This document shows, piece by piece, positions 19,840-29,358 of a stretch of 64,000 nucleotides of DNA. The stretch is from Mesostigma viride (taxonomy: Eukaryota; Streptophyta; Mesostigmatophyceae; Mesostigmatales; Mesostigmataceae), in contig RPFO01000154.1 in the NCBI GenBank assembly GCA_009746045.1, positions 5,142,146-5,206,145 of the forward strand, read 5' to 3'. Below the pieces are notes generated by a model. The model was not told the DNA's origin. It saw only the letters and a program-made list of their open reading frames with translations, and ran no database searches. Made by a program: the position numbers and the translations under genes. Position 1 is the stretch's first letter. Each line of letters begins with the position of its first letter.

Positions 19840-22800
19840 GGGGCAGGGGTGTGCTCCCGCTGCCAGTGAAGATGGTCCCCCGCTCGACCGCAGCCGCCTG
19901 CGATCCAACCGCAGGCTGCAGCGCGCTCTGCGTGCCAGAGCAAGGCTGCGGTGTCAAGAGCGGGCCACAAGGGGCCTGAACTGGCTGTGGGGCAGGACCC
20001 GGGAACGGTCCGGTGGACCGGCGGTGCAGCAGCAGGCTATTACTGCGAGCCCCTGCACCGTCGCCCAAAGGGCCGCCCTACAAGGGATGGAGGATGCTGC
20101 CCGCGTCTACAACCGCCGGCTTACCGCCGTAGCGGAGGCGACAGACACGGGGGACGCAGAGCCCGCGCCATACGGGCCGGGCGGTCAATACGAAATTATT
20201 GACCCGGAGAGGCTGGCACTGCCAAAAGGAGGAGCTGCAGGTAGTGTCAAGCTGCTGGACTGCCTGCCGGAGGCATGGCAGAGGACGTATGAGGACATAA
20301 ACAACATTCTACAAAGATGCGACGCGGAGGCGGGGGCGTGGATGCGGCGGGGCCGGGTGTCTCATGGTTGTGCAAGCGATGCGGCGTACGCACGACTGAG
20401 CATCAGGCTGGCGGAGACGCGGATGATCGAGTACAGTGAGGAGGCGCCCCTGTGGTGAACGGCTGTTTTGCCGTCCCCAAGAAAGACCCCGGGGTTGTGG
20501 AGCCCAGCGAACGACGGCAGCGGTTTATAGGGAATATGGTGCCGTGCAACCGGCGCTTCCTCAAGCCGCCTACCTGTTACCTGCCTAACTTGGGCGAGGT
20601 CGCTGAGCTGAGTGTGGGGGCGCCATGCTATTCGGGCAAGACAGACCTTGACACCTACTATTACCGGTTCGAGGTACCTGAGAGCTGGCGCCCCTATTTC
20701 TCGCTGCCCCCCGTGTGGTCCGATGAGGTCGGCCAGCTGGGACGACGGCGAAAGTTGTACCCCAGGTTCCGGGTCCTTGTCATGGGCTGGAGCCACTCGG
20801 TGGTCCTTGCACAGGTTGCCCACCTGCACTGTCTCTACGGGGCGGGGTGCTCGATGCCAAGAGAGGGCTGTCATATCCCATGCACTTGATGGGGGTGCGC
20901 ACAGTGCGCGGGGATGGCATGGACCGGCTGGAGTTGGTGGAGAGCGCAGCCAGTGCAGCGTGGCGGCTGCTGCCGGAGGATCCCCCACATCCCGCTCAGC
21001 TGGTCATGATCGATGATCTGGGGGTCACCCATGGGCGGAGCGCGGAGGAGACCAACGCCGTGCTCACCAAGGCGTGCGAGGAGAGCTACGGTCCCAAGGG
21101 GTTGGTGGTCAACGAGAAGAAGGTGGAGAGAGCTGAGGAGGGGCGCCCGGTGGAAATCTTGGGGATTGAGTTCTGCCAGGACGGGTCCATGCGGCCGAGC
21201 GCGGCCCGGATGGCGGCCTTGGTGCGCGACACGCAGGCAATGCTGGGGCGTGGACGGGCCACTTACCACCAACTGGCCTCGTTGCTGGGACGGTGGGTGT
21301 GGGTCCACTTGCTGCGTCGGGGTCTACTGTCCATCTGGTTTCACGCCTACCGCTTGCTGCAGCAAGTCCTGGTGCACAAGCGGGGCTGGAGCTATCGGCT
21401 GTGGGGTAGTGTAAGGGAAGAGCTCCAGGCTGCAATGGACTTGGCCCCGCTGGTGCATGCGCAGCGCGACCAGCCCCTGAGCTGCACCGTGGTGGCCACT
21501 GATGCGTCAACCCACGGTTCTGGGGTGGTGTACAGCCGGTGGGAGGCGCCTGCGGTGCGTGGCCTGTCCAACTGTCGGGAGCGGAAGGGCTGGAAGACGC
21601 TCTGTGTGGACTCTGAGACGGCCAGCGTGGAGCGCACAGGGGAGATTGAGCACCGAGCCATGGCAGCGGCGCAGTGGCGCACCGCTCTTGCCCACCGGTG
21701 GCTCGATCCCTCGGCCCACATCAACGAGAAGGAGATTCGTGCGGCTGTGCAAGGGATCGAGTGGGGCCTGCGCTCACAGGTTCACTGGCAGCAACGTCAC
21801 GTGCGGCTGGTGGACAATTCGGCAGTTGTCGGTGCGCTCGTCAAAGGGCGTTCGTCGTCCTACCGGCTGAACGCCTGGTGCCGCCGGGCGATCGCGCTAG
21901 GGCTGGCCAGCAACACCCGCTACCACTGGGTGTATGTGAGGTCGGAGCGCAACCCGGCCGACGCGCCCAGTCGTGGTCGATGGGTGCGCAACCTCACTGC
22001 GGATGGCGACGTGGAGAGCAATCCGGGGCCACATGGGCGGCAGGAATTGCTGGAGGCCACTGTGCAGCCCAGCACGCTAGCTGCATATCACCGAGCGCTG
22101 AGGGCGTACGTGGAGTATGGTCAACCCCTCGCTCCCGTGGCCAAGACGGAGGCGGAAGGCGTCTTTTGTGAGTGGCTGGTCAGCGTGTATGAGGAAGGGG
22201 GAAGCCGGACCATGGTTGTGCGCGCATTATGCGGGCTGCAGCTGTACTTCCCCAACGAGATTAAGGGGTGGTACGAGGCGCGTCGCTTGCTGGCCGGCTG
22301 GGCGCGACGAGTTCCCGTGCAGAGCCCTCACCCCGTCCCGTGGCAGCTACTGTACCTCGTGGCAAACATTCTTCGTGCACAAGGCTCGATATTAGCTGCC
22401 TGCTGCTGCATCATTGTTTTTCAGCAATACTTGCGCATCGGAGAAGCGTTCAAGCTTCGCGTGGGGGACGTGGCTCTGCGCGGGGACTTCCGCCTGGGGC
22501 CCAGTAACCAGGGTGCGCTGCTGCTACGCGACCCCAAGACAGCCAAGGGCCAGGCCCAGGCAGTGGTGGTTGTTGAGCCCCTTTCACTCACGTTGCTTGG
22601 CGCCCTGTGTGCTGGGCGGGCGCACGAGGAGCTGCTCTTTGGCGCACTCAGCTACAGCCGTTTCTTGCGGCGGTGGCACGCCGCCTGGGACCTCCTTGGC
22701 TTGCGGGGGATGTTTTCACCCTACAGCATGCGCCACGGGGGGGCCACCCATGACTACCTGCGCGGGGTACCAATCGCGGACATCCAAAAGCGTGGCCGGT

Positions 22801-22997
22801 GGCGCCAGTTTTCGTCCGTGGACCATTACGTGGGGCTCCACCGCGCCCTGCAGGTGCGGGTGCCCCAGGTGGTGTGGGACCTCGCGGGCAGACTGCCCCC
22901 CGTGACTGGCGTCGTCACTTTGGGCCATAGATTTCGGCCATACTTCGGTGAGGCGCACTCTAGCGGACACGCTAGGGCTTCACCAGCTGGAGGGTAA
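19840..22997 (+). pseudogene. pol of copy 2: RT (frameshifted), RNase H, 2A-type motif, tyrosine recombinase
   Basis: RT blocks, spread over three frames, are FAVPKKDPG, KTDLDTYYYRFEVP (motif A Asp), VMGWSHSVVLAQ (motif B) and VMIDDLGV (the x-x-D-D box). From 20847 to 22997 one uninterrupted frame holds the RT end, RNase H (VVATDASTHGSG, HINEKEIRAAVQ, VRLVDNSAVVGA, RSERNPADAPSRG), then LTADGDVESNPGP (22002-22031) and the tyrosine recombinase. Recombinase residues visible are the first Arg (QYLRIGEA), R-H in YSMRHGGATH, the W of GRWR and the nucleophile Tyr in SVDHYVGL. It would reverse-transcribe the RNA and integrate the DNA by site-specific recombination. Single-base losses near 19874, 20452 and 20850 break RT. 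Confidence 0.9.
22002..22031 (+). other. 2A-type ribosome-skipping motif between RNase H and recombinase
   Basis: The codons read D-G-D-V-E-S-N-P-G-P, containing the full D-V/I-E-x-N-P-G-P signature. This signature makes ribosomes skip the Gly-Pro bond and release the upstream protein. It lies just after the RNase H end (PADAPSRGRWVRNLTA) and just before the recombinase N-terminal helices (HGRQELLEATVQPSTLAAY). The same residues occur in the minus copy at 26761-26784. Confidence 0.85.
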
Positions 22998-23210
22998 GGA
23001 TGTGCCCTCCCATGGCTCCTGACGCGGTTTCCAGATGTACGGCCTGCGGCCAGGTTGGAGATGCGGGTCAAGTGGAAGCGGCGGCCAGGGACTGCCAAAA
23101 AATATTTTATGTCTCTCTGTCTACTAAGTCCGGTCGGCTTCAACATATAGTGTAATAAACAAGTTCTGGTGCCCTTCAACCAGAAGTGGACCTAGGCAAT
23201 GCACAGTGGA
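22998..23210 (+). repeat. B1 segment of element copy 2
   Basis: The 90-bp core 23066-23155 (GGTCAAGTGGAAGCGG to ATATAGTGTAA) recurs in the minus copy twice, as B1 (25636-25725) and B2 (24972-25061). The rest, up to GCACAGTGGA before A2, is shared only with the minus-copy B1. Confidence 0.85.
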
Positions 23211-23719
23211 TGATTGATCTTACGATCGGGATTCCCTGATTTTGCCTGGGGGAGCGGAGGGATGGAGGTGCGCCGCTACCTTGGAGGCGCTACACCGTTG
23301 CCCAGTGGTGCAAGTCGACATGCGGGAGCCAAACGGGGTGGCCACGCCCTCTCTGGAGGGTCTGACAGCCTTGGATGGGCCTCAGATGTAGTTCGAACTA
23401 GTTCAAAGTTAGTACAGGTAGTACAAACTAGTTCAAACGAGTTCAATCTACTTCAACTAGTATCCAGGGACCCTCAAGATATGCCAGGTGGTTGCTGAAC
23501 GGTTCTGGCATGACAGAACATGTGTGACATCATAAAAATGTAGTACAATGTTGAAAAAAGTAGTATCAGGGTCCTAGATCTAGTACAGTAGTATTCTGAG
23601 GTCATTCTTACATGGAGCGCCGCGCCAGCGGGGCGCCGCACTTGCGTGTGTCACGGATGCAACGTTGATGCGATGTATTTCAAGGTGGTGATGGCTGCCA
23701 AGCCAGCTTATCAGTTTTC
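23211..23719 (+). repeat. A repeat, copy C (A2 of element copy 2)
   Basis: Same unit as 14467-14975 (509 bp). It is followed by CCCACCCA, which the minus-copy A2 also has, while A1 copies are followed by AACACAAC. This shows that A2 and A1 differ only in their downstream context, as expected of split direct repeats. Confidence 0.92.
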
Positions 23720-24443
23720 CCCACCCAGAGTTGAGGTCCCGGACGTGATCAGACAAGCGCACGCGCGCGAGGTCGACAACCCCTGGTCGATGGCAGAGGT
23801 GGTTTCCCAAACGTGCGAACACCTTGTGAACATTCTTTTGCAGGAGTCACGAGGCAACGCCGATCAGTGGGTTATAACCACTCGGCCATCTGGGATTTGG
23901 TCAACACTCGACACACCGCGGGCGGCGGAACCAGAAGCTCACGATCCAGTGGTCGAGGTAATCACGGGTCGGGAGGTCACGCCAGAAGATTTCCACTACC
24001 AGTTCGTTGATCAACCAGAGGGGATCATCGAACGTTCATATCAGCAGATAGACGAGGGCGACGGTACCGTAGAAGGGTACGCTGCACGACGTCGTGCTGA
24101 GCTGCACGTCCCGCAAGAGCCCGAGCACGATTACGGTGGTCGTGGGGCCTGCAACGACAAGCGGGGTGGTGGGACGCGGTGGGTGAGAAACCTCGAGTGG
24201 GATCGCAAGAGTGGGAGCGAGCCCCAGATTCCAGTGGAGAAATCTGCAGACGGGCGACCCGTTAGCAGAGTGCTAGGACCTTACGCCGACGGGGAGGACG
24301 CCGCTGGCAGCGACGAGGAGCGGCCAGAGACGCCCATCGCGGCCACAGCTCAAGAACGGGAGCTTGAGGCAGCGAATCAAGCAGGTGCTGAGTCGGTGGC
24401 TGGGACGGTGCCCACGGCATCTTCCAGCAATACCAGCGCTTGA
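23646..24443 (+). CDS. hypothetical acidic protein, reading out of an A repeat
   Basis: The open frame of 265 codons begins at an ATG inside the A repeat (MCHGCNVDAM...), or at the internal ATG giving MAAKPAYQF, and leaves the repeat at 23720. It continues as PPRVEVPDVIRQAHAREVD, SQTCEHLVNILLQES, then an acidic, Gly- and Glu-rich tail, and stops at 24441-24443. I do not recognise a domain. It occupies the place where the B2 repeat of copy 2 should be, directly upstream of the gag of the second copia element. It could be a leader ORF of that element, a host fragment, or an unknown gag. Confidence 0.4.
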   Translation: MCHGCNVDAMYFKVVMAAKPAYQFSPPRVEVPDVIRQAHAREVDNPWSMAEVVSQTCEHLVNILLQESRGNADQWVITTRPSGIWSTLDTPRAAEPEAHDPVVEVITGREVTPEDFHYQFVDQPEGIIERSYQQIDEGDGTVEGYAARRRAELHVPQEPEHDYGGRGACNDKRGGGTRWVRNLEWDRKSGSEPQIPVEKSADGRPVSRVLGPYADGEDAAGSDEERPETPIAATAQERELEAANQAGAESVAGTVPTASSSNTSA

Positions 24444-24496
24444 GTCAGTTCTTCCTTTTTCCTTCGCCTTTATTGTTGTGTCCCCACTTGTATATA

Positions 24497-24960
24497 ATGC
24501 CTCGTGGCAAACCGGGCGACGGCGACAAGGGCGGCGACAAGGGCGAGGAGGCACCGGCTGGGGAAAGCCAGGAGCCTAGGAAGGACAAGGAGCAGCTGGT
24601 GGGGGACGCGATCCCTACCAGTGACGGCGATGGGGGAAAGCGGCCAGGGAGCAAGAGGCGACACGAGGACTCGGTGGAGGAGGCGCGTAAGGTGCGGGCG
24701 ACATGGCCATCTGACGCAATGACGGACCGTGGCGAACGGGCAACCAGCCGTGGAGAAGCGTAAGAGGGACACCTCCGCTGACGGCAATGGTAAGAGGCTT
24801 CATGTGGATGTGCCCTCCCCTGTGCCTGCTGGCCCAAGTGGTGCTGTTGTTGTGACACCCACTGTGGTGGAGCCGGTGAAGGCGCTGCCAGGGTCGAGGC
24901 CTCACATGAGTGCAGTCACTCTCATGAATGGACAAAAGCCTCTTAACCCACCACTAGCAT
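24497..24960 (+). pseudogene. gag N-terminal part of copia copy 2 (frameshifted; interrupted at 24960)
   Basis: The ATG at 24497 (MPRGKPGDGDKGGDKG) follows a TATATA stretch. A Lys/Asp/Glu-rich start changes frame near 24725-24760 into VEKRKRDTSADGNGKRLHV, then LPGSRPHMSAVTLMNGQKP. The frame stops at the boundary with the minus-strand PAT/DIRS-like element. Gag resumes beyond that element at 30793 (WLEDMELVVLSVDP). Confidence 0.65.
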
Positions 24961-24971
24961 AGGAAGCTTTT

Positions 24972-25061
24972 TTACACTATATGTTGAAGCCGACCGGACT
25001 TAGTAGACAGAGAGACATAAAATATTTTTTGGCAGTCCCTGGCCGCCGCTTCCACTTGACC
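24972..25061 (-). repeat. B2 repeat of element copy 3
   Basis: A 90-bp copy of the B core, at the extreme 3' end of the element on the minus strand. It is followed by AAAAAGCTTCC and then copia gag code. Confidence 0.85.
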
Positions 25062-25096
25062 CCCCAAGACAAAACAGAAAAGGGTGGGTGGGTGGG

Positions 25097-25580
25097 GAAA
25101 ACTGATAAGCTGGCTTGGCAGCCATCACCACCTTGAAATACATTGCATCAACGTTGCATCCGTGACACACGCAAGTGCGGCGCCCCGCTGGCGCGGCGCT
25201 CCATGTAAGAATGACCTCAGAATACTACTGTACTAGATCTAGGACCCTGATACTACTATGATGTCACACATGTTCTGTCATGCCAGAACCGTTCAGCAAC
25301 CACCTGGCATATCTTGAGGGTCCCTGGATACTAGTTGAAGTAGATTGAACTCGTTTGAACTAGTTTGTACTACCTGTACTAACTTTGAACTAGTTCGAAC
25401 TACATCTGAGGCCCATCCAAGGCTGTCAGACCCTCCAGAGAGGGCGTGGCCACCCCGTTTGGCTCCCGCATGTCGACTTGCACCACTGGGCAACGGTGTA
25501 GCGCCTCCAAGGTAGCGGCGCACCTCCATCCCTCCGCTCCCCCAGGCAAAATCAGGGAATCCCGATCGTAAGATCAATCA
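25097..25580 (-). repeat. A repeat, copy D (A2 of element copy 3)
   Basis: 484 bp; same unit as the plus-strand A repeats, minus 25 bases between CATCAT and AGTAGTATC. Confidence 0.92.
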
Positions 25581-25635
25581 TCCACTGTGCATTGCCTAGG
25601 TCCACTTCTGGTTGAAGGGCACCAGAACTTGTTTA

Positions 25636-25725
25636 TTACACTATATGTTGAAGCCGACCGGACTTAGTAGACAGAGAGACATAAAATATTTTTTGGCAGT
25701 CCCTGGCCGCCGCTTCCACTTGACC
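25636..25725 (-). repeat. B1 repeat of element copy 3
   Basis: A 90-bp core matching B2 (24972-25061) and the B1 of copy 2. It lies between the recombinase stop region and A2. Confidence 0.85.
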
Positions 25726-25860
25726 CGCATCTCCAACCTGGCCGCAGGCCGTACATCTGGAAACCGCGTCAGGAGCCATGGGAGGGCACATCCTTACCCT
25801 CCAGCTGGTGAAGCCCTAGCGTGTCCGCTAGAGTGCGCCTCACCGAAGTATGGCCGAAAT

Positions 25861-27045
25861 CTACGGCCCAAAGTGACGACGCCAGTCACGGGGGGGCAGT
25901 CTGCCCGCGAGGTCCCACACCACCTGGGGCACCCGCACCTGCAGGGCGCGGTGGAGCCCCACGTAATGGTCCACGGACGAAAACGGGCGCCACCGGCCAC
26001 GCTTTTGGATGTCCGCGATTGGTACCCCGCGCAGGTAGTCATGGGTGGCCCCCCCGTGGCGCATGCTGTAGGGTGAAAACATCCCCCGCAAGCCAAGGAG
26101 GTCCCAGGCGGCGTGCCACCGCCGCAAGAAACGGCTGTAGCTGAGTGCGCCAAAGAGCAGCTCCTCGTGCGCCCGCCCAGCGCACAGGGCGCCAAGCAAC
26201 GTGAGTGAAAGGGGCTCAACAACCACCACTGCCTGGGCCTGGCCCTTGGCTGTCTTGGGGTCGCGTAGCAGCAGCGCACCCTGGTTACTGGGCCCCAGGC
26301 GGAAGTCCCCGCGCAGAGCCACGTCCCCCACGCGAAGCTTGAACGCTTCTCCGATGCGCAAGTATTGCTGAAAAACAATGATGCAGCAGCAGGCAGCTAA
26401 TATCGAGCCTTGTGCACGAAGAATGTTTGCCACGAGGTACAGTAGCTGCCACGGGACGGGGTGAGGGCTCTGCACGGGAACTCGTCGCGCCCAGCCGGTC
26501 AGCAAGCGACGCGCCTCGTACCACCCCTTAATCTCGTTGGGGAAGTACAGCTGCAGCCTGCATAATGCGCGCACAACCATGGTCCGGCTTCCCCCTTCCT
26601 CATACACGCTGACCAGCCACTCACAAAAGACGCCTTCCGCCTCCGTCTTGGCCACGGGAGCGAGGGGTTGACCATACTCCACGTACGCCCTCAGCGCTCG
26701 GTGATATGCAGCTAGCGTGCTGGGCTGCACAGTGGCCTCCAGCAATTCCTGCCGCCCATGTGGCCCCGGATTGCTCTCCACGTCGCCATCCGCAGTGAGG
26801 TTGCGCACCCATCGACTACGACTGGGCGCGTCGGCCGGGTTGCGCTCCGACCTCACATACACCCAGTGGTAGCGGGTGTTGCTGGCCAGCCCTAGCGCGA
26901 TCGCCCGGCGGCACCAGGCGTTCAGCCGGTAGGACGACGAACGCCCTTTGACGAGCGCGCCGACAACTGCCGAATTGTCCACCAGCCGCACGTGACGTTG
27001 CTGCCAGTGAACCTGTGAGCGCAGGCCCCACTCGATCCCTTGCAC
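25861..27045 (-). CDS. RNase H C-part, 2A-type motif and tyrosine recombinase, copy 3
   Basis: One open frame of 394 codons, beginning in RNase H (MQGIEWGLRSQVHW), with VRLVDNSAVVGA and RSERNPADAPSRS. The LTADGDVESNPGP block has its DVESNPGP at 26761-26784, and the whole tyrosine recombinase follows (QYLRIGEA, YSMRHGGATH, GRWRPF, DHYVGL). The C-terminus differs from copy 2 because of one extra C in a C-run, giving RLPPRDWRRHFGP-stop. Integration and resolution of the circular DNA intermediate would be its job. Confidence 0.88.
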   Translation of the reverse strand: MQGIEWGLRSQVHWQQRHVRLVDNSAVVGALVKGRSSSYRLNAWCRRAIALGLASNTRYHWVYVRSERNPADAPSRSRWVRNLTADGDVESNPGPHGRQELLEATVQPSTLAAYHRALRAYVEYGQPLAPVAKTEAEGVFCEWLVSVYEEGGSRTMVVRALCRLQLYFPNEIKGWYEARRLLTGWARRVPVQSPHPVPWQLLYLVANILRAQGSILAACCCIIVFQQYLRIGEAFKLRVGDVALRGDFRLGPSNQGALLLRDPKTAKGQAQAVVVVEPLSLTLLGALCAGRAHEELLFGALSYSRFLRRWHAAWDLLGLRGMFSPYSMRHGGATHDYLRGVPIADIQKRGRWRPFSSVDHYVGLHRALQVRVPQVVWDLAGRLPPRDWRRHFGP

Positions 27046-28868
27046 AGCCGCACGAATCTCCTTCTCGTTGATGTGGGCCGAGGGATCGAGCCACCGGTGG
27101 GCAAGAGCGGTGCGCCACTGCGCCGCTGCCGGTGGTAAGTGGCCCGTCCACGCCTCAGCATTGCCTGCGTGTCGCGCACCAAGGCCGCCATCCGGGCCGC
27201 GCTCGGCCGCATGGACCCGTCCTGGCAGAACTCAATCCCCAAGATTTCCACCGGGCGCCCCTCCTCAGCTCTCTCCACCTTCTTCTCGTTGACCACCAAC
27301 CCCTTGGGACCGTAGCTCTCCTCGCACGCCTTGGTGAGCACGGCGTTGGTCTCCTCGGCGCTCCGCCCATGGGTGACCCCCAGATCATCGATCATGACCA
27401 GCTGAGCGGGATGTGGGGGATCCTCCGGCAGCAGCCGCCACGCTGCACTGGCCGCGCTCTCCACCAACTCCAGCCGGTCCATGCCATCCCCGCGCACTGT
27501 GCGCACCCCCATCAAGTGCATGGGATATGACAGCCCTCTCTTGGCATCGAGCACTCCCGCCCCGTAGAGACAGTGCAGGTGGGCAACCTGTGCAAGGACC
27601 ACCGAGTGGCTCCAGCCCATGACAAGGACCCGGAACCTGGGGTACAACTTTCGCCGTCGTCCCAGCTGGCCGACCTCTTCGGACCACACGGGGGGCAGCG
27701 AGAAATAGGGGCGCCAGCTCTCAGGTACCTCGAACCGGTAATAGTAGGTGTCAAGGTCTGTCTTGCCCGAATAGCATGGCGCCCCCACACTCAGCTCAGC
27801 GACCTCGCCCAAGTTAGGCAGGTAACAGGTAGGCGGCTTGAGGAAGCGCCGGTTGCACGGCACCATATTCCCTATAAACCGCTGCCGTCGTTCGCTGGGC
27901 TCCACAACCCCGGGGTCTTTCTTGGGGACGGCAAAACAGCCGTTCACCACAGGCGGCGCCTCCTCACTGTACTCGATCATCCGCGTCTCCGCCAGCCTGA
28001 TGCTCAGTCGTGCGTACGCCGCATCGCTTGCACAACCATGAGACACCCGGCCCCGCCGCATCCACGCCCCCGCCTCCGCGTCGCATCTTTGTAGAATGTT
28101 GTTTATGTCCTCATACGTCCTCTGCCATGCCTCCGGCAGGCAGTCCAGCAGCTTGACACTACCTGCAGCTCCTCCTTTTGGCAGTGCCAGCCTCTCCGGG
28201 TCAATAATTTCGTATTGACCGCCCGGCCCGTATGGCGCGGGCTCTGCGTCCCCCGTGTCTGTCGCCTCCGCTACGGCGGTAAGCCGGCGGTTGTAGACGC
28301 GGGCAGCATCCTCCATCCCTTGTAGGGCGGCCCTTTGGGCGACGGTGCAGGGGCTCGCAGTAATAGCCTGCTGCTGCACCGCCGGTCCACCGGACCGTTC
28401 CCGGGTCCTGCCCCACAGCCAGTTCAGGCCCCTTGTGGCCCGCTCTTGACACCGCAGCCTTGCTCTGGCACGCAGAGCGCGCTGCAGCCTGCGGTTGGAT
28501 CGCAGGCGGCTGCGGTCGAGCGGGGGGACCATCTTCACTGGCAGCGGGAGCACACCCCTGCCCCTCACTTGTCCTTTTTGGCCGCCGCCGCCGCCGCCGA
28601 TGCCAGCTCCGCCTCCTGGCGAGCCGCCTTCCGCGCTGCCCGGGCTGCTGCGCTTCCAATAGTACTGCCCTCCACCAGTGGCAGCAGGTGCATCGCCCCG
28701 TTGTTCCAGCCGCTGGTCTTCTCCACCATGAGGAACGCCTCGACCACACGCGCCAGGTACTCGAAGCAGGCCAGCTCCGTCACCACATCCTCCCCCAGCT
28801 CTTGGATGGCCACATCCAGAATGTAGGTCAGGTTGTTGCACACCAGATGGTGCGTGCTGTTCTTCCAC
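26922..28868 (-). CDS. reverse transcriptase, copy 3 (intact RT, then 391-bp deletion)
   Basis: The frame is open from within gag (-1 relative to gag, overlapping its last 300 bases) through NRRLQRALRARARLR, EAPPVVNGCFAVPKKDPG, the RT motif A block (KTDLDTYYYRFEVP), VMGWSHSVVLAQ and VMIDDLGVTHGRS, to DTQAMLRRGRATYH. There a deletion equivalent to 21271-21661 of copy 2 joins it to the middle of RNase H in another frame. It serves as the reference showing that the frameshifts of copy 2 are secondary. The absence of a good ATG at the gag boundary suggests -1 frameshifting or reinitiation. Confidence 0.85.
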   Translation of the reverse strand: MEEQHAPSGVQQPDLHSGCGHPRAGGGCGDGAGLLRVPGACGRGVPHGGEDQRLEQRGDAPAATGGGQYYWKRSSPGSAEGGSPGGGAGIGGGGGGQKGQVRGRGVLPLPVKMVPPLDRSRLRSNRRLQRALRARARLRCQERATRGLNWLWGRTRERSGGPAVQQQAITASPCTVAQRAALQGMEDAARVYNRRLTAVAEATDTGDAEPAPYGPGGQYEIIDPERLALPKGGAAGSVKLLDCLPEAWQRTYEDINNILQRCDAEAGAWMRRGRVSHGCASDAAYARLSIRLAETRMIEYSEEAPPVVNGCFAVPKKDPGVVEPSERRQRFIGNMVPCNRRFLKPPTCYLPNLGEVAELSVGAPCYSGKTDLDTYYYRFEVPESWRPYFSLPPVWSEEVGQLGRRRKLYPRFRVLVMGWSHSVVLAQVAHLHCLYGAGVLDAKRGLSYPMHLMGVRTVRGDGMDRLELVESAASAAWRLLPEDPPHPAQLVMIDDLGVTHGRSAEETNAVLTKACEESYGPKGLVVNEKKVERAEEGRPVEILGIEFCQDGSMRPSAARMAALVRDTQAMLRRGRATYHRQRRSGAPLLPTGGSIPRPTSTRRRFVRLCKGSSGACAHRFTGSNVTCGWWTIRQLSARSSKGVRRPTG

Positions 28869-29313
28869 CCGCCGGGGGCTCCCGGTGCAGCCCCAACGCC
28901 CTCCTGCTCCTTGCGAAGGGCCAAGCGGGCCTGCAGGCTCCCGTGCGCGACCTGGCGCGCATCCAGCACCTGCAGCGGCAGCACCCTGTCGTCGCGGTCC
29001 TTGACCAACAGGCGCCAGGCCACTTTGAAAGCTCGCCGGGGGAGACGCACCCCCTTGGTGGTTCGGCGCAGGTCTCTCTCCCTCACACGCTCCCGCGATC
29101 GACGCGAGCTCCGCTGGGAGGAGTCCCGACTCGTGCTCCGGCTGCTGGACCGCTGCCGCTCCTTGCGACGCTCGCGGGAGCGATCCCGACGCCCCTTGGG
29201 CTCCGCAGAACGGCCCCTGCCATGCCCACGTCGCTCCCGGGACTTGTCGCGGCGCGACCGAGCGCCACCCCTGCCCCTGCCACGGCCTCAGCTCTCGCTG
29301 TCGGAGCTGTCGC

Positions 29314-29358
<45 letters not shown>

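Larger units (their letters stand above)
16697..23727 (+). mobile_element. PAT/DIRS-like retrotransposon family 1, copy 2 (nearly complete, frameshifted)
   Basis: The layout is A1 (16697-17215), leader, gag (with an internal duplication), pol (RT, RNase H, 2A-type motif, tyrosine recombinase), B1 (90-bp core 23066-23155) and A2 (23211-23719, plus CCCACCCA). Presence of a tyrosine recombinase instead of a DDE integrase, and split direct repeats, place it with PAT/kangaroo-type DIRS elements. The terminal B2 expected after A2 is missing. Compared with the minus copy, pol carries three single-base losses (about 19874, 20452 and 20850), so RT is broken but the RNase H-2A-recombinase part is intact. 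Confidence 0.9.

Noticed and set aside
15490-19908. Long minus-strand Ala/Arg/Leu ORFs opposite gag copies
   Set aside because: They mirror the AGC and RS repeats on the other strand and have no recognisable domain.
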